Below are positions 36,248-53,330 of a DNA stretch of 62,000 nucleotides, piece after piece. Origin of the DNA: Neocallimastix lanati (nom. inval.) (Eukaryota > Neocallimastigomycota > Neocallimastigomycetes > Neocallimastigales > Neocallimastigaceae); contig JACVTC010000054.1 of NCBI GenBank assembly GCA_016946835.1, positions 617,501 to 679,500 of the forward strand, written 5' to 3'. Under the pieces are notes generated by a model, which had not been told where the DNA came from, ran no database searches, and was given only the letters and a program-made list of their open reading frames with translations. How positions within the stretch are numbered: the first letter of the stretch is position 1; every line of letters begins with the position of its first letter. The position numbers and the translations under genes are program-made.

Positions 36248-38470
36248 TTACTTTGACTTAGATTTAGTAGATTTGGATTTCTTAGTTGAAGGGGTTGAAA
36301 CCTTCTTCTTAATAGTTTTTTTAGTGGAAGAAGCAGCCTTCTTTGAAGCAACTTTGGTTGGAGCTTTTTTGGTAGAAGAAGCTGCCTTCTTAGTTGAAAC
36401 TGATTTTGACTTGGTAGTTGTCTTTTTAGAAGAAGCAGCTTTTTTAGTAGTAGCTGCCTTCTTAGTAGTAGCCTTTGAAGAAGACTTCTTAGCAGATGAC
36501 TTCTTCTTATCCTTTATTTCAGCAACTTTTTTAGCAACTGGTTTCTTTGGCTTTGGCTATTAATTAATATAAAATAAAAATGCAAACGAACATTAATTAA
36601 GCAATATTTTAAAAAATAATTTTATAAGTATTACTTTGAAAAAAAAATAATGAAATATTATTTATATATTATTTAAAATTTTAAAATAGATAATCATTTC
36701 TCTTTTATAAGCTTCGAAACTAATAATATTTGAATATATTATATCTTTATGTCATTTTAATATCTACTAATGTATGAATATTAATAATAAAAACTATCTA
36801 TTATTAATTAAATAAATAATTATAATATCTAATTTATTACAAAAATATATATATTTAATAATTATACTTTATAATAAATATATATTTAAAGATATTTCTA
36901 ATACAAAATACATTTAACTTTAAATATATAAAATACTAAATCTATTTAATAATAAAAAACATTTATATAATATAATAATCACTTATAATTAATATTTTAA
37001 GATATTAATTATAATATTATATATATTATAAATTAAAATTCATAACAATTCTAATTATAATATTATTAATCATAATTATAATTATATATTATTTAAAAAA
37101 TAATAAAAAAAAAAAACATTTTAAATTTTAAAATTATTCTATATTTTATCCAATCAAATTTCAAATAATATAAATATGGATGATTAAAATTTTTTAAAAT
37201 AATGATAACTGTTACAAAATAAAAAATAATAATAATAAATTAATAAATTACTTGTTCTTGTTTGAATAATTTGTATGAGTTAGAGTGACCTTGAGGACAG
37301 TATAAGATTTTTTGTTCTAAACCACGCTTAAGAGTTAAATTAATTTGTTTAACTTAATTTATTATTATAATAATATTAATTTAATATTAAATATTTATTA
37401 TTTAATAATGTTAATATATATAAAAGTATTAATAAAAATTTTTTAATTTTTTTTTTTTTCGTTGTCTTCTATTCAACTCTAATTTTCATTGGTAAAATAA
37501 ATACTCACTAGCAACAGATTCAATAAGAGTATATTTAGAAAGAATATACTTCTTAATAGCTATTAAAATTATATAATTTAATTTAAAAAAGAAAATATTA
37601 ATATCTGTTATAATAAGTTTATTATTATTTAATAATTTATTAGGTAAAAAAATAAAATAAAAAATTTACCATGTCTGCTGGAACCAGTGCGGTCCTTATT
37701 TGTTTATTAAAAAACAAAAAATTATAAATACAAAATTTAAATAAATTTTAATATTTTTGATACACTCAAAATAAACAGTTTTAAAAACATATATATATTA
37801 AATATTAAATTTACCTTTAATTCAACGATAGCCTCTGTTATTTATTATTAATAATAAAATAAATAAAATAATATACTATTAGAAAAACTATTATTTACAT
37901 TTACTAAAAACTTTTTAAAAAATTATAAAATGAAAATATTCATAATATATTTATATTGTCTTTAATATCCTACCTCTATTTTTTCAATGTCCATTTAATA
38001 TTTGAAGTAATTAAAAGTTATATAAATTATTTATAATTTAAATATAAATTTGATTCAATTTGTTAATAATTTAATAAATTTTTAATTGCTATTAAAATGA
38101 GTCTATTTTTTAAAATAAATTTTATAACAAGTCAATATTATTTAATAATTATGACTTTTAAACCAAAAGTTTGAATATTTTTCAATTTAAAATGTATTTT
38201 ATAAAGGAAATTTAAATAATGTACCTGATCATATCCCTATATATAATAAATAAACATTTAAAAAAAAAAAAAAAGATTAGTACTGTTTTAATTTATTTTA
38301 TATAATATTACTTCTTTAAAAAAAAAAATTCTTTATAGTATTATTCACATAGCATTAATTATTTTTATTAAAAGTATATCATACATGTATTTTGGATGGT
38401 CTGGTTTACTCTTTGCCTTTTTTTCAGTAGAACCTTTTTCAGTCTTTGGAGAATTCTTGGTAGCAGCCAT
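36248..38470 (-). CDS. Linker histone H1, 8 exons including 12-nt and 2-nt exons
   Basis: The minus-strand exons are 38470-38385, 38236-38225, 37975-37974, 37834-37815, 37694-37670, 37559-37509, 37352-37252 and 36556-36248 (606 nt, 201 aa), with all introns GT-AG. The N-terminal tail is MAATKNSPKTEK and so on. A winged-helix H15 domain occupies about residues 24-95: HPKYMDMIREAIVELKDR, GSSRHAIKKYILSKYTLIES, INLTLKRGLEQKILYCPQG, SYKLF. The Lys/Ser/Ala-rich C-terminal tail (about residues 98-201, KKAASSTKK-type repeats) binds linker DNA. Fungal H1 proteins have the same three-part layout. It compacts chromatin by binding nucleosome entry and exit DNA. The 2-nt exon is inferred: without it, the conserved DMIxEAI helix cannot be read in one frame. 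The long plus-strand frame at 36273-36563 is a shadow of the last exon. Confidence 0.88.
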
Positions 38471-41400
38471 TTCTTATATTTTTATTTATTCATATTATTA
38501 TTAATAATATAAATAAAAATAATATATTATATATAATATATCATTATATAAAAAAAAAAAATTGATAATATTTATATAAAAGTTAGTTTTGTTAGAACAA
38601 AAAAAAAGGGGTAGAAAAAGAATGAAGCAATTAATTTATCTTTGCTTTGTCATTAAATAAATATCTTTATATACGTTTTTTTTTATATATATATACTTCA
38701 AAATAATTTTATTTATTCAATTAAAATAAAAAGTCGTTATACATACTTCCTTTTTTATCTTTTTATATTTAAAAATATAATTTAATTTAGCTTTATGAAA
38801 TAAAGAGCTTTTTAAAACAAATATACTTTTTAAAATGATAGTAAGAAAAAAATTTTTTTTCTTATTTGTGTGTTTTGTAATTAGTTCTAAAATGAACAAA
38901 ATAATTCGTATAAAAGTTTCTTTTTTTTTCTTCAATTGTAAACAATATCTGAAACTAATACTCAAGTATTAATGATACTCTTTAAAAAATGATTAATGAA
39001 AATTGAAAAAAAAAAAAAAGAAGAAAAAAAAAGGAAAAAAAAAAAAAAAAAAAGTATATAAAACTTTGATATAAAAAATTTTTTAATTTTTCTTTAATGA
39101 TTTAACAATTCTTAAATAAATATATAATATTATTATATTAATTTAAATATAAATAATTATGAATAATAATTATTAAATATATAATATTGAATGAATACTT
39201 AATAAATATTAATTATATATTAATTATATATAATATAAAATTATTACACATTGATAAATAATAATTATAAATAATATAAATTATAAAATAAAAAACAGAG
39301 ATTTAAATAATAAACTTGATAAAAAATCATATATTCCAATAATATATTTTTTAAGTATAAAAAGTATAAAACATATTTAAATTAAATTTTTAATTAATTT
39401 ATATATTAAAGATGAATTACAGAATATAATGAAATTGAATCCAACGTCATAATAATAAATAAATAATAATAATAATTGACTGTTTTCTTTTATTTTTTTT
39501 TTTTTTGAAGATTGTGTAATTTTTATATAATATATTGATAAATTATAATTCAATATAAGTCCTTCATATATATTTATATTACAATTAACATAATGATTAA
39601 TATATTAATTAATAAATAATTTGTGGTATGGGTTAGAATAATGAATACATTTTAGTTTTCTGTTTTTGAAACATAACCATTTATACTAAAGAAATGGTTT
39701 ATCTTCCTTATTTTATTGAAAAAATATTATTAAAATATAAATAACAAAAAAAAAAAAAAAAAGTAATAATTATTAAATCTAATGATTTATAAGAATAATC
39801 TATAATTTTTTATTCAAAAAAAATATATATATATATTATTATATTTATAAAAAAATCATGTGCTCTATACAAAAATAAGCTATGAAAAATTGTTACCATA
39901 ATAAAAACAATAAATTATAATGTTTTCTTAATTATATATTATTGTTTTATTTTTTTATGGTTAACATTTTGGTAAACTTTTATTATACTTTTTCATAAAA
40001 CATATTAAACATAGCAAATATTCTCACTTTAAGGATTAGATTTCTATTTTTATATTTTATTATAGCCTTATATATATTTTTTTTTAAAATAAATGAGAAG
40101 ATATGAAAGTTCGGAGTAATAATATTAACAACATTGATAATATTTATATTTGTTAATTTAACGAACAAAAAATTATTTACAAATAGTATTAATTAAATGA
40201 GCAATAAATAAATTTTTTATAATAAAAATAATATATTTTTTTTATTAGGAAAGTTTTCTTTTATTTATGAATATATAGTTAAATTAATTTTGTGTTTATA
40301 GTTAACATTTTAAAACATTTTTTTATTGTATATAAAAAAAATATATATTTTTTTTATTTGAATTTATTTATTTCTTTTAAATAAACAAAATGAAAATTTA
40401 CATCTTTATTTCATATAAAAATAATAATATGAATAAATATTTTTAATAATATACTATTGCTTTAACCATTTATAAGAAATAATTTTATAGATATATAGTT
40501 AAATATAAAACCAATTATGATTCAAAAAATAATCATGCTTATAAAATTAATAGCCAAATAATTATGTTTATATATATAGCAAGAACATTAAAATTATTAA
40601 AGCCAATTGTTAGTAAGATTTTTTGAAAAAAAATTTAATAGTTTATTAAGAAATAAAAATTAAGATTCTTTATTTAATACAAAAATAATTACAAAAAAAA
40701 AAAAAATAAATAAATAAATAAATGAATAAATAAATAAATGTTAATTGTAATAGAAATATGAATTAATTATATATATATAATTTTTTAATAAATATTTAAA
40801 AAAATTTTTTTTAAAATAGTTGTCCATTATTTTTCTATAATAAAATTATTAATAATATTTTAAATTATATTTAATAAAAATAGGTATACATTGAAAGTCA
40901 AAAAAAAAAAAAAAAAAGAAAATATAAATCGCTAATTATAAAATAATATAGAGTATAGAATAATAATAAATTTTAATAAAATAATAATAACTAATTTAAA
41001 AATAAAATATAATAAAAAAATAATAATAAAAAAAATATTAAAATAATGGAATTATAGATTAAAGCTATAATTATTAGTAATAATAAATATTGATAATAAA
41101 AATAAAGTTAAGTCACATTATTTTAAACAACTTTTAACAAAATTTTATCTATAAATAAAAAAGATATTTTTAATTTTTATTTAAATAAATAAAATAAAAA
41201 TGAAGTAAAAAAAAACTGACATTTTGTATCATAAAATTATTATAAAGCTATTATTCAAAATTATTTAAATAAACTTTTTTTTTTTTTTGTAATTTTTTAT
41301 TATTAATTGATATTTAACTGATAATGTAAACAAACTTTTATTAATTAGTATCTTGGCTAATTCAAGAGCTGTTTATATTTTATTTCAACTTTATTTTATT

Positions 41401-42233
41401 ATTAATTATTATTAATATTATTATTATTATTTTTGGTTATATTAAATTCTAACTTTGACTAATTAACCAAATAATAAATACATAAGTAATAATTTCAAAA
41501 TTTATGCCACAAATGGAGTCTTTTAAAAATTATTCCTACAGAATTAAAAATTTAGGAGTTTTAATTCAATTATTTTTAGTTAAAGAATAACATAAGCTAT
41601 AGAGTTTAAATAATTAATTAAAATGAAATATTATATTTAAGCCACTACGGATTTTTCAATTAGAAAAACTTAATTTTTATTTAATAATTACTATGAATTA
41701 ATAATAGATACATCAAATTAAAGGTTAGGTTTATTATAGAAATTATGAAAATTTTTAGTATTAATTTTTGTTATAGAATTACCCTAAATAATATTATTTA
41801 TTTGTTATAGAATTATTCTAATTTTTATTATTTATATATATAAGTTTTGTTTATTTTGTTTTATTAATGGGAATTCGTTATTTGTTAATTAATAATTTTT
41901 ATTATTTCGCTATATGAGCTATTAAATTTATTTATTTATTAGAATTTCATAAATATATATTATATTTTAATATTTTTTTTTTTTAATTATAAAAATTATA
42001 AACTATATATGAAATTTTCATAGTAAAGTAATATTTATATGTCAAAATTTTAAAAAAAAATCTTTTTAAATTTTTTTATTGTATTTATAAAATATGAATA
42101 ATAATAATAGTAATTGCAATAGTAATAATAATAGAGATAATAATAATAGAAATAATAATAATTATAATAGTAATAATAATAGTAATTTTATTGTATTAAT
42201 TAAATATACAGAAAATAAAAATATATTTAGCAA

Positions 42234-42308
<75 letters not shown>

Positions 42309-42790
42309 GAGTAGTAATTATAACTGTAACAACAGTAATAATAGTAATAATAATTAAAATTTTGAAATAGTATTTAAATATGAATGAATGAATAATGGTT
42401 TTAAATATTTTGAATATTTTCTTTTTTGGTTTTTATATTTAATTTGAATAAAACGTTTTTTATTTTTTTAAAAAAAAATTTTTAAAATTAATTAAACTTT
42501 AATGAATTAATTTGAAATAACAAATATTTTATTGGTTTATTGCTTTTTTATTTTTTATTTTAAAGTTTTAAAAACAAAACAAATTTAATAATATATATTA
42601 TAAATGAGAATAATTATTTATATATATAAGTTTTTTTTTTTTTTTTTTTTTGATATTTTTGAAAATCGTAAAATTTATATATTAAAAATAATAATATAAG
42701 TGCCAAATAAAAAAAGGTAAAAGGTAAAAAACATTAAAAAAAAAAAGGAAGTATAATTTATAATTGAATATATTTGATATTATTATTTAG
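38471..42790. other. Intergenic AT-rich DNA between divergent H1 and TTLL1 genes
   Basis: About 4.3 kb without a supported gene; both promoters should lie here. It contains poly-A tracts near 39010-39053 and a (AAT)n run at 42235-42307. The Asn/Ile-rich open frame at 42094-42357 is the coding shadow of that repeat. Confidence 0.6.
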
Positions 42791-45951
<3,161 letters not shown>

Positions 45952-46419
45952 AAAATAAACCAATATTTTAATAAATGAAATTCTTGAATTTTTATAAGAA
46001 TATTTATATATTAATTTCCTATAGAAAAAATTTATGTCATTATTTTAATTAAATACATAAAAAAAAAAAAAAAAAGAAAAAAAGAAACTAATATATATAT
46101 ATATATATAAAATATTATAACAAGAAATAAATTAAATTTATTTATTTAAAAAATGTTTAAAATTGAAGATGCTCTTTATATCGTATATAAAGATAATATA
46201 TAATCAAAAAAAAAAAAAAAAAATAATAATTTAATACAAGATCTTAAAATATTATTAAACTTTCAATAAATTATAAATTTATAACTTATAACTAAATAAT
46301 ATTAAATAACTTAATATTAATATTATCAATGGTATTATTTTAATAAAATAATTAAAATTTTAAAAACATATAATTATATTCTTCTGAATCAAAATTTCTT
46401 CTGTAAAATATATATTTGG

Positions 46420-46472
<53 letters not shown>

Positions 46473-47429
46473 TTTGTTATTACTTTTTTTTATTATTTAT
46501 TTTTTTTTAGACTAAGAAGAGTAGAACAATAATTAATTTTTTTTATTAATCCTATGAGAAAAAAATATTGGTTAATTAACATTTTATAAGAAGAATTCAT
46601 ATTATTATATATAAACATAAAATAAGTATATGAAAAATATATAATAGAAATATAATAAAATACATTTAATATATATATTATAGGATCCTAATTTCTTTGG
46701 TTAAATAATTATTTTTTTCTTCTTTTTCTTCTTTTTCTTTTTCTTTTTGTTTTTGTTATTATTATTATTATTTTTTTTCTTTTAAACTGGGAAGATCAGA
46801 AAGAGAATTCATTTTAATTTTTTTTATCGATCATATATAAGAAAAATATTAGTTAATTAACATTTTATAAAGTAAATTCATTATGTTATATATATAAATA
46901 TAAAATAAGCATGTGAAAATGTATAATAGAAATGTAATAAAAATAAAAAAGAAAAGAAATAATGTATATATATTAATGAGATAAATATAATCTTATGAGT
47001 TTAATATATTAAAAATCATTGGTTAAAATTTGTAAATAAGATAGTGAAGTGAATACTAAGCTTTCTTTTATGAACCAAGGGAATTAGGAATTATTAATAA
47101 GATATTTGAATGAATTCAATTACTCTTGATTTATTTTTTTCTGTAAGGAATTACATTTAGTATTTATATTTTATATATTTAATAAAGGAATTAAGATATT
47201 GATTTTGCTGCTTTTGATAGTATTTATATTATAATTATATTCACATATTAAACGTAAATCCTAATTAAGTCCAAAAACTAAATTGTTTGAATTTGATATT
47301 AAGTTAGAATAAATTTCTTAAGAGTGAATGAATTTTGATTCGTCATAGTTTATTACTTTATTGTTTTATTTTACTACAGTATCAAACTAATAATATTTAA
47401 TTCAATCATTAATTTATTATTATTATTAC

Positions 47430-47490
<61 letters not shown>

Positions 47491-48240
47491 TTATTTTTTG
47501 CAAAGAAATGGAAAAATTATATAACATTGCATGAAAATTCACTGAATAGTAGAATTAATTAATGACTGAATCCACCTTGGATGATTTTTGTTGGAATAAG
47601 AAGGTTTATATAATAATAATATATTATTGAAGTATTATCATATATTATAAATTTTTTGGTTATTTATCTTTAACGAACAAGTTTAAAAAAGTGAAAACAA
47701 AAAATTTCTAGTTTTAAATTATATTTAAGTAACTAAAGGAAGTGAATACATATTACAAAATTTATATATATATATATATATATAAATTTTCAAATGTTAA
47801 AGAGTTTAAAAAAGTTTGAAAAATATATTGATAATTTTATAATATTGAATAATATTTTATTTTTGTATTTTTCAATTGAATTTATTGTATGGAAGAGTTT
47901 TCATTTATCAATCGTTAGGACAATTAAAATATCCTTAATGAATAAATCGGAATTAAATCGGAGAAAGAAGAACTTTTTGATGAATTCTAGAATGAATATC
48001 AAATTCGAATAACAATAAACTAAAACATTAGAAAATATATGCAGACTTTAAAAGAAAAGAAAGAAAAATATAAAACTTTAAAACAAATTTGAAACTGTTA
48101 CATTTAATTTCCGAGAAATTATATTTCATTTTATACCATGTTTTTTTTTTATTATAAATTTATTATTATTATTTTTTTTATCTTTTATTTTTATTTTTAT
48201 TTTTATTTTTGGGAAAATCCATTTTAATGAAATAATATAT

Positions 48241-48278
<38 letters not shown>

Positions 48279-48480
48279 TCGTAATTATTGAGAACTTTTA
48301 AATTCATTTATATTTATTCATATATTAATTTCATGAATATTTTTATTTAAAAAAAATATAGAATTAATAAAAAAAATAAAGATTACTTTTCCAATTTGAA
48401 AATAATAATATTTTGAATATTAATGAGAAATAAAAGTAATATTCAAAATAAAAGTGTATAAATAAATTCAGAAAAAAGTT
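45952..48480. other. Intergenic AT-rich DNA with ATT microsatellites
   Basis: (ATT)n runs at about 46420-46470 and 47417-47490. The 47794-48012 open frame has ordinary composition but no recognisable motif, so it is not called as a gene. Confidence 0.6.
46500..46965. repeat. Diverged direct duplication, about 280-bp period
   Basis: Segments about 46500-46680 and 46780-46965 share GGTTAATTAACATTTTATAA / AGTTAATTAACATTTTATAA, a following AAATTCAT block and TATAATAGAAATRTAATAAAA in the same order. Confidence 0.7.
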
Positions 48481-49440
48481 CATATGCAACGAACCCCACC
48501 TCCAGATTATAAGATTTTTGTTTAAAGGGAATTCTTATTCCAGATTAGGGCTTGAATTGACTATCTGAAAGAAATTATGGTTTTCTCCTTCAGAGGCATT
48601 GGCCTTGCTAGCCTGTCTTACTGTATTTTCAGCGTTGATGTTCCGGTTAGTTTGAGCTTTTACCATACGAATAACAATCCTTGTCAAGTACTAGCCAGGC
48701 ATAATTTCTGTAAAGACAGCCGCAGATTTTGCCAAGATTGGTGATTTATAATAATCACCAGAAATGATTTGGTTATTAAACAAAGCATCCCATTCCTTTT
48801 TATAATTTAAATCAATAATGTGTGCATCTCTTCCACCAAGAAGGAAGTTATATAATTGGTACCATGTCACATATATATTTTCATACAATTTATTCAGAAA
48901 ATTACTAATATTTACACGATTTTGACCTATTGACATATTCATTATATTATTAGTAATAATACTATTATTTTCACTATCATTAATATTATAATTCTTATTT
49001 TCATTATTAATATTATTACTATTATTAACAATATTATTTCTATTGTTATTATTATTAATGTAATATTCTTCGTTACTACTATCAGAATGTGTATTTGATT
49101 TTATGTTATTTATATCTGTGACTACATTACAATTTGATATTGGACAATATTTGATAATTATATAAATTTTTTATAAAGAATTTCAATATCCTTAAAATAT
49201 TTCATTCGAAATTCACGGAAAAAATAGTATTTAATAAACCATTGTTCCAATCGAGGATTACTATTTACTCTATATCAACAAGGACATCGTTCCGGGCAGT
49301 TTTCTTCAATTATACTGGCGGCTTTGGAAACACGAGCATCGAATTTATATCCACATCTGACAAGAAGTACTTAAAGTTGAGCTTTAGTTTTCTCAAATTT
49401 ATTTTTCTTATAAGCCTTAGCCTTGATTGATTTTCCTGAA
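48480..49440 (-). pseudogene. Unclassified repeated protein relic, copy A
   Basis: The minus strand reads, from about 49430 down, AKAYKKNKFEKTKAQL, RCGYKFDARVSKAASIIEEN, CPERCPC, NPRLEQWFIKYYFFREFR and KYCPISNCNVVTD. An Asn-rich linker follows, then (48942-48691) SNFLNKLYENIYVTWYQLYN, FLLGGRDAHIIDLNYKKEW and ILAKSAAVFTEIMPG, then a stop. Further fragments follow to 48480. Paired cysteines (CPERCPC, CPISNC) suggest metal binding. DNA is less AT-rich than its flanks. A second, more decayed copy lies at 54300-54672, so it is repetitive and probably part of a mobile element. I do not recognise the family. Confidence 0.6.
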
Positions 49441-49632
49441 ATATCTCTATAAAAAGATTTCAATCAGTTAAATAAAGTCTTAAACACAAACTTTAGAGTG
49501 AATCAATTTCCTATATTTCTATTTCACAATAGCTACATGAGTTTAAATAATATTATAGAAAAATACATATACACAATAATGCTAAAGTAAAAAGTACAAT
49601 TAATTCATTTCAATGATAATATATAGAAACTA

Positions 49633-49857
49633 AAACTGGATATGTTTCTACATATCCAGTTTAAAACAATATAAAACATCAGGTTAACTTTCCAAAACCT
49701 TCCAATATTCCAAATATTCTTTCTTTGTATAAGAAGCTACTTAAGAAAGGATAATAATCGATTGTCATCAGAATTACAGAAAACTGTAATTATAACATCT
49801 GATATAGACTATTTCTTTTCCATCAACCCCCAATGGACCTTGAAAATATCATTGGGG
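49633..49857. repeat. Cluster of three perfect hairpins
   Basis: AAACTGGATATG / CATATCCAGTTT (49633-49644 and 49651-49662, 6-base loop); AATTACAG / CTGTAATT (49772-49779 and 49784-49791, 4-base loop); CCCCAATG / CATTGGGG (49828-49835 and 49850-49857, 14-base loop). All lie within 225 bp and have more GC than the surroundings. Confidence 0.8.
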
Positions 49858-49885
49858 AAAAACTCCATTAAAAAGTATCAAATAA

Positions 49886-50115
49886 AAATATAAATTTTTC
49901 ATATTATATATTTTTATTGTTAATACAAGATTAATTATAATTTTGAAATAGTTTTAATTCAAAAAAAAAAAAAAATAAAGAAATTATTATGTGAAAATAA
50001 AAATATAAATTATTCATAATATATATTTTTGTAGTTAATACACAATTAATTTTAATTTTAAAAAAATTTTTATTCAAAAAAAAAAATAAAAACAATAAAA
50101 AAATTATTATGTGAA
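49886..50115. repeat. Two tandem copies of a roughly 115-bp unit
   Basis: Each unit starts AAAATATAAATTWTTCATA, contains a long A tract and ends near AAATTATTATGTGAAA. The end motif recurs at 54014, 54868 and 55250. Confidence 0.75.
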
Positions 50116-50623
50116 ATAAAACTGTGAGGTTGCATTACGCCAATTTTCACGTGATATATATAAATTTGTGGCTATAGATATTTTATGCTACATAATATTA
50201 TTTTATTATTTTGTTATTTCAAATTTTAAATTAATTATTAAGTGAATAATTAAATAAATCTTATAATGGTTAGATTTTATGTTTTAAGAAGCCCAACTAA
50301 TAATGCTCAATGATGTACGAAAATATTTTAATATAAACTTTATTTAATAGAGAAATTTATTATTTATCTGAAATAATAAGTTTAGTTACACAAAAAATTT
50401 ATTTTGTTTACTTTTTTATTTATTAAAAACAATTATTATGAATATAACACCTTCTTGTAATATTTTTAAAATATAAAATTTTCCTTTTTTTCTTCTTTTT
50501 TTTTTTTTTTTTTAAATCCTGAACTACTCTCTTAAAAAAAAAAATTATTTTATTTTTATTTTTATTTATATATATATATATATTTTTTTTTTAATCATAC
50601 TATATTTGTATTAATGACTAATT

Positions 50624-50694
<71 letters not shown>

Positions 50695-51189
50695 TGTTAT
50701 ATTAACATACTCTTCTGTTTACTTCCTTTTATTGGAAGGGCTCTTTAAATGACTAAATTAATTTAGTATAAATCAATATTTAATTTAATTAATATTAGAT
50801 AATAATTTGAAGAAGATTATGTAATAATAATTTCATACATTCGTACGAAAAAAAATTTTTGTAATTTTGATGAAAGGAATTTTAGTTTGAAAATCTAACA
50901 TTATGATTTTAATTCTTTTATTTAAATGATATTAATAAAAAAATTATATAAAAATATTATATAAAAATATAAATGTTATTAAAAATATAAATATTATTAA
51001 TAATAATTCTTTTATTTAAATGTTATTAAAAAAAATAATAATTATAATGATAAAATTATTAATTATAGAGACGTATTTGAATATTTATTTAAACTGTATA
51101 AATTTAATAATCTTTATAAATTAAATTTTTGAATGACAGAATTCTGATTATTTCGTTTGGTTATTCTTCATTTTTTAATTATTTATTAT

Positions 51190-51720
51190 AAAATAATATT
51201 TATATTATATTATTTAAATCGGTTAAACAATCAAACCACAAATTAATAGTATTATTTCTATTACATTTAGTATCAATTAACTTGGTTTCAATATTTTTGT
51301 AGCGTTCAATTAAGACACTGATTTCATTAGCTTTATTTATTGCTCTTTTTTTTTATTTTCTAAATTCCTCTTATTTTTCTTTGATAATCATAATATGGTA
51401 AAATGTTCAAGTTCATTTAATTTATCTATTAATTTATAATAAGATGGTATTGTTAGAAATAAATTATTTAAATAACTATTGATTCTGCAATTATAATATT
51501 ATTGTTACATGTATTAGCATTTTTTTTTTTAATTTTTTAAATATTTTATATATTTCTTGTTCTTTATTTTGTAATATTTTTTGAATATCATAAAATTTTC
51601 ACCTCACTTTGTTTTATAATATTTAGATTCATTAGGAATTTCAGTAAATGTTGTTACATTGAATGGTAGTTTTTATTTAAATTTCTTGATATTTGGGATT
51701 TAATTGAATTATATTCTGAA
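51190..51720 (-). pseudogene. Internally deleted MULE transposase relic
   Basis: The minus strand first gives LPFNVTTFTEIPNESKYYKT, a stop, then GENFMIF. This parallels LPPDITSFEEI...GDNFMIF of the transposase at 33617. It then jumps to NNLFLTIPSYYKLIDKLNEL, and after frame breaks INKANEISVLIERYKN and NLWFDCLTDLNNI, parallel to the end of that transposase. The whole catalytic core between these blocks is missing. Confidence 0.7.
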
Positions 51721-51784
51721 CATATAAACCTCATTTCCTTAGAAATTTTATTATATAGGGGTTTTATTTTTATACCATAAGGAA

Positions 51785-53330
51785 TTGAAAAAAATAAAAT
51801 AAAATAAATAGTAGAAATATGAATATAAAGTACAGATTTAATAAAATAAAATAAAATAAAATAAAATAAAATAAAATAAAATAAAATAAAATAAAATAAA
51901 ATAAATTAAATAGTAGAAATATGAATATAAAGTACAGATTTAATAAAATAAAATAAAATAAAATAAATAGTAGAAATATGAATATAAAGTACAGATTTAA
52001 TAAAATAAAATAAAATAAAATAAAATAAAATAAAATAAATTAAATAGTAGAAATATGAATATAAAGTACAGATTTAATAAAATAAAATAAAATAAAATAA
52101 ATAGTAGAAATATGAATATAAAGTACAGATTTAATAAAATAAAATAAAATAAAATAAATAGTAGAAATATGAATATAAGGTACAGATTTAATATAATAAA
52201 ATAAAATAAAATAAAATAAATAGTAGAAATATGAATATAAGGTACAGATTTAATAAAATAAAATAAATTAAATAGTAGAAATATGAATATAAGGTACAGA
52301 TTTAATAAAATAAAATAAAATAAAATAAATAGTAGAAATATGAATATAAAGTACAGATTTAATAAAATAAAATAAAATAAAATAAATAGTAGAAATATGA
52401 ATATAAGGTACAGATTTAATAAAATAAAATAAAATAAATTAAATAGTAGAAATATGAATATAAGGTACAGATTTAATAAAATAAAATAAAATAAAATAAA
52501 ATAAAATAAAATAAAATAAAATAAAATAAAATAAAATAAAATAAAATAAAATAAAATAAAATAAAATAAAATAAATTAAATAGTAGAAATATGAATATAA
52601 GGTACAGATTTAATAAAATAAAATAAAATAAAATAAAATAAAATAAAATAAAATAAAATAAAATAAAATAAAATAAAATAAAATAAAATAAAATAAAATA
52701 AAATAAAATAAAATAAAATAAAATAAAATAAAATAAAATAAAATAAAATAAAATAAAATAAAATAAAATAAATAGTAGAAATATGAATATAAGGTACAGA
52801 TTTAATAAAATAAAATAAAATAAAATAAATAGTAGAAATATGAATATAAAGTACAGATTGAATAAAATAAAATAAAATAAAATAAAATAAAATAAAATAA
52901 ATTAAATAGTAGAAATATGAATATAAGGTACAGATTTAATAAAATAAAATAAAATAAAATAAAATAAAATAAAATAAATAAAATAAAATAAAATAAAATA
53001 AAATAAATAGTAGAAATATAAATATAAAGTACAGATTGAATAAAATAAAATAAAATAAATAGTAGAAATATAAATATAAAGTACAGATTGAATAAAATAA
53101 AATAAAATAAATAGTAGAAATATAAATATAAAGTACAGATTGAATAAAATAAAATAAAATAAAATAAAAAGTAGAAATATAAATATAAAGTACAGATTGA
53201 ATAAAATAAAATAAAATAAATAGTAGAAATATAAATATAAAGTACAGATTGAATAAAATAAAATAAAATAAATAGTAGAAATATAAATATAAAGTACAGA
53301 TTGAATAAAATAAAATAAAATAAAATAAAT
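51785..53330. repeat. Minisatellite, about 21 units with variable AAATA spacers
   Basis: The core TAGTAGAAATATGAATATAA + (A/G)GTACAGATT(T/G) occurs about 21 times, separated by ATAAA/AAATA pentamer runs of very different length, the longest around 52500-52580 and 52620-52775. Units at the right end read ATAAATATAA and GATTGAATA, while left units read ATGAATATAA and GATTTAATA, so variants spread locally. One inverted unit lies at 53695-53735 and another array at 61130-61600. Confidence 0.95.

Noticed and set aside
36273-36563. Plus-strand frame rich in Val, Glu, Ala and Phe
   Set aside because: It is the antisense shadow of the Lys/Ser/Ala-rich histone H1 tail.
42094-42357. Asn-rich frame upstream of TTLL1 as a possible first exon
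   Set aside because: TTLL1 already begins with a well-placed ATG at 42791 matching the family start, and this frame is an AAT repeat.
47794-48012. 72-codon open frame with mixed composition
   Set aside because: No motif, splice context or compositional shift supports it; it starts right after an AT dinucleotide run.
51785-53330. CRISPR-like array
   Set aside because: The organism is eukaryotic, the spacers are low-complexity AAATA runs rather than unique sequences, and no cas genes exist; it is a minisatellite.
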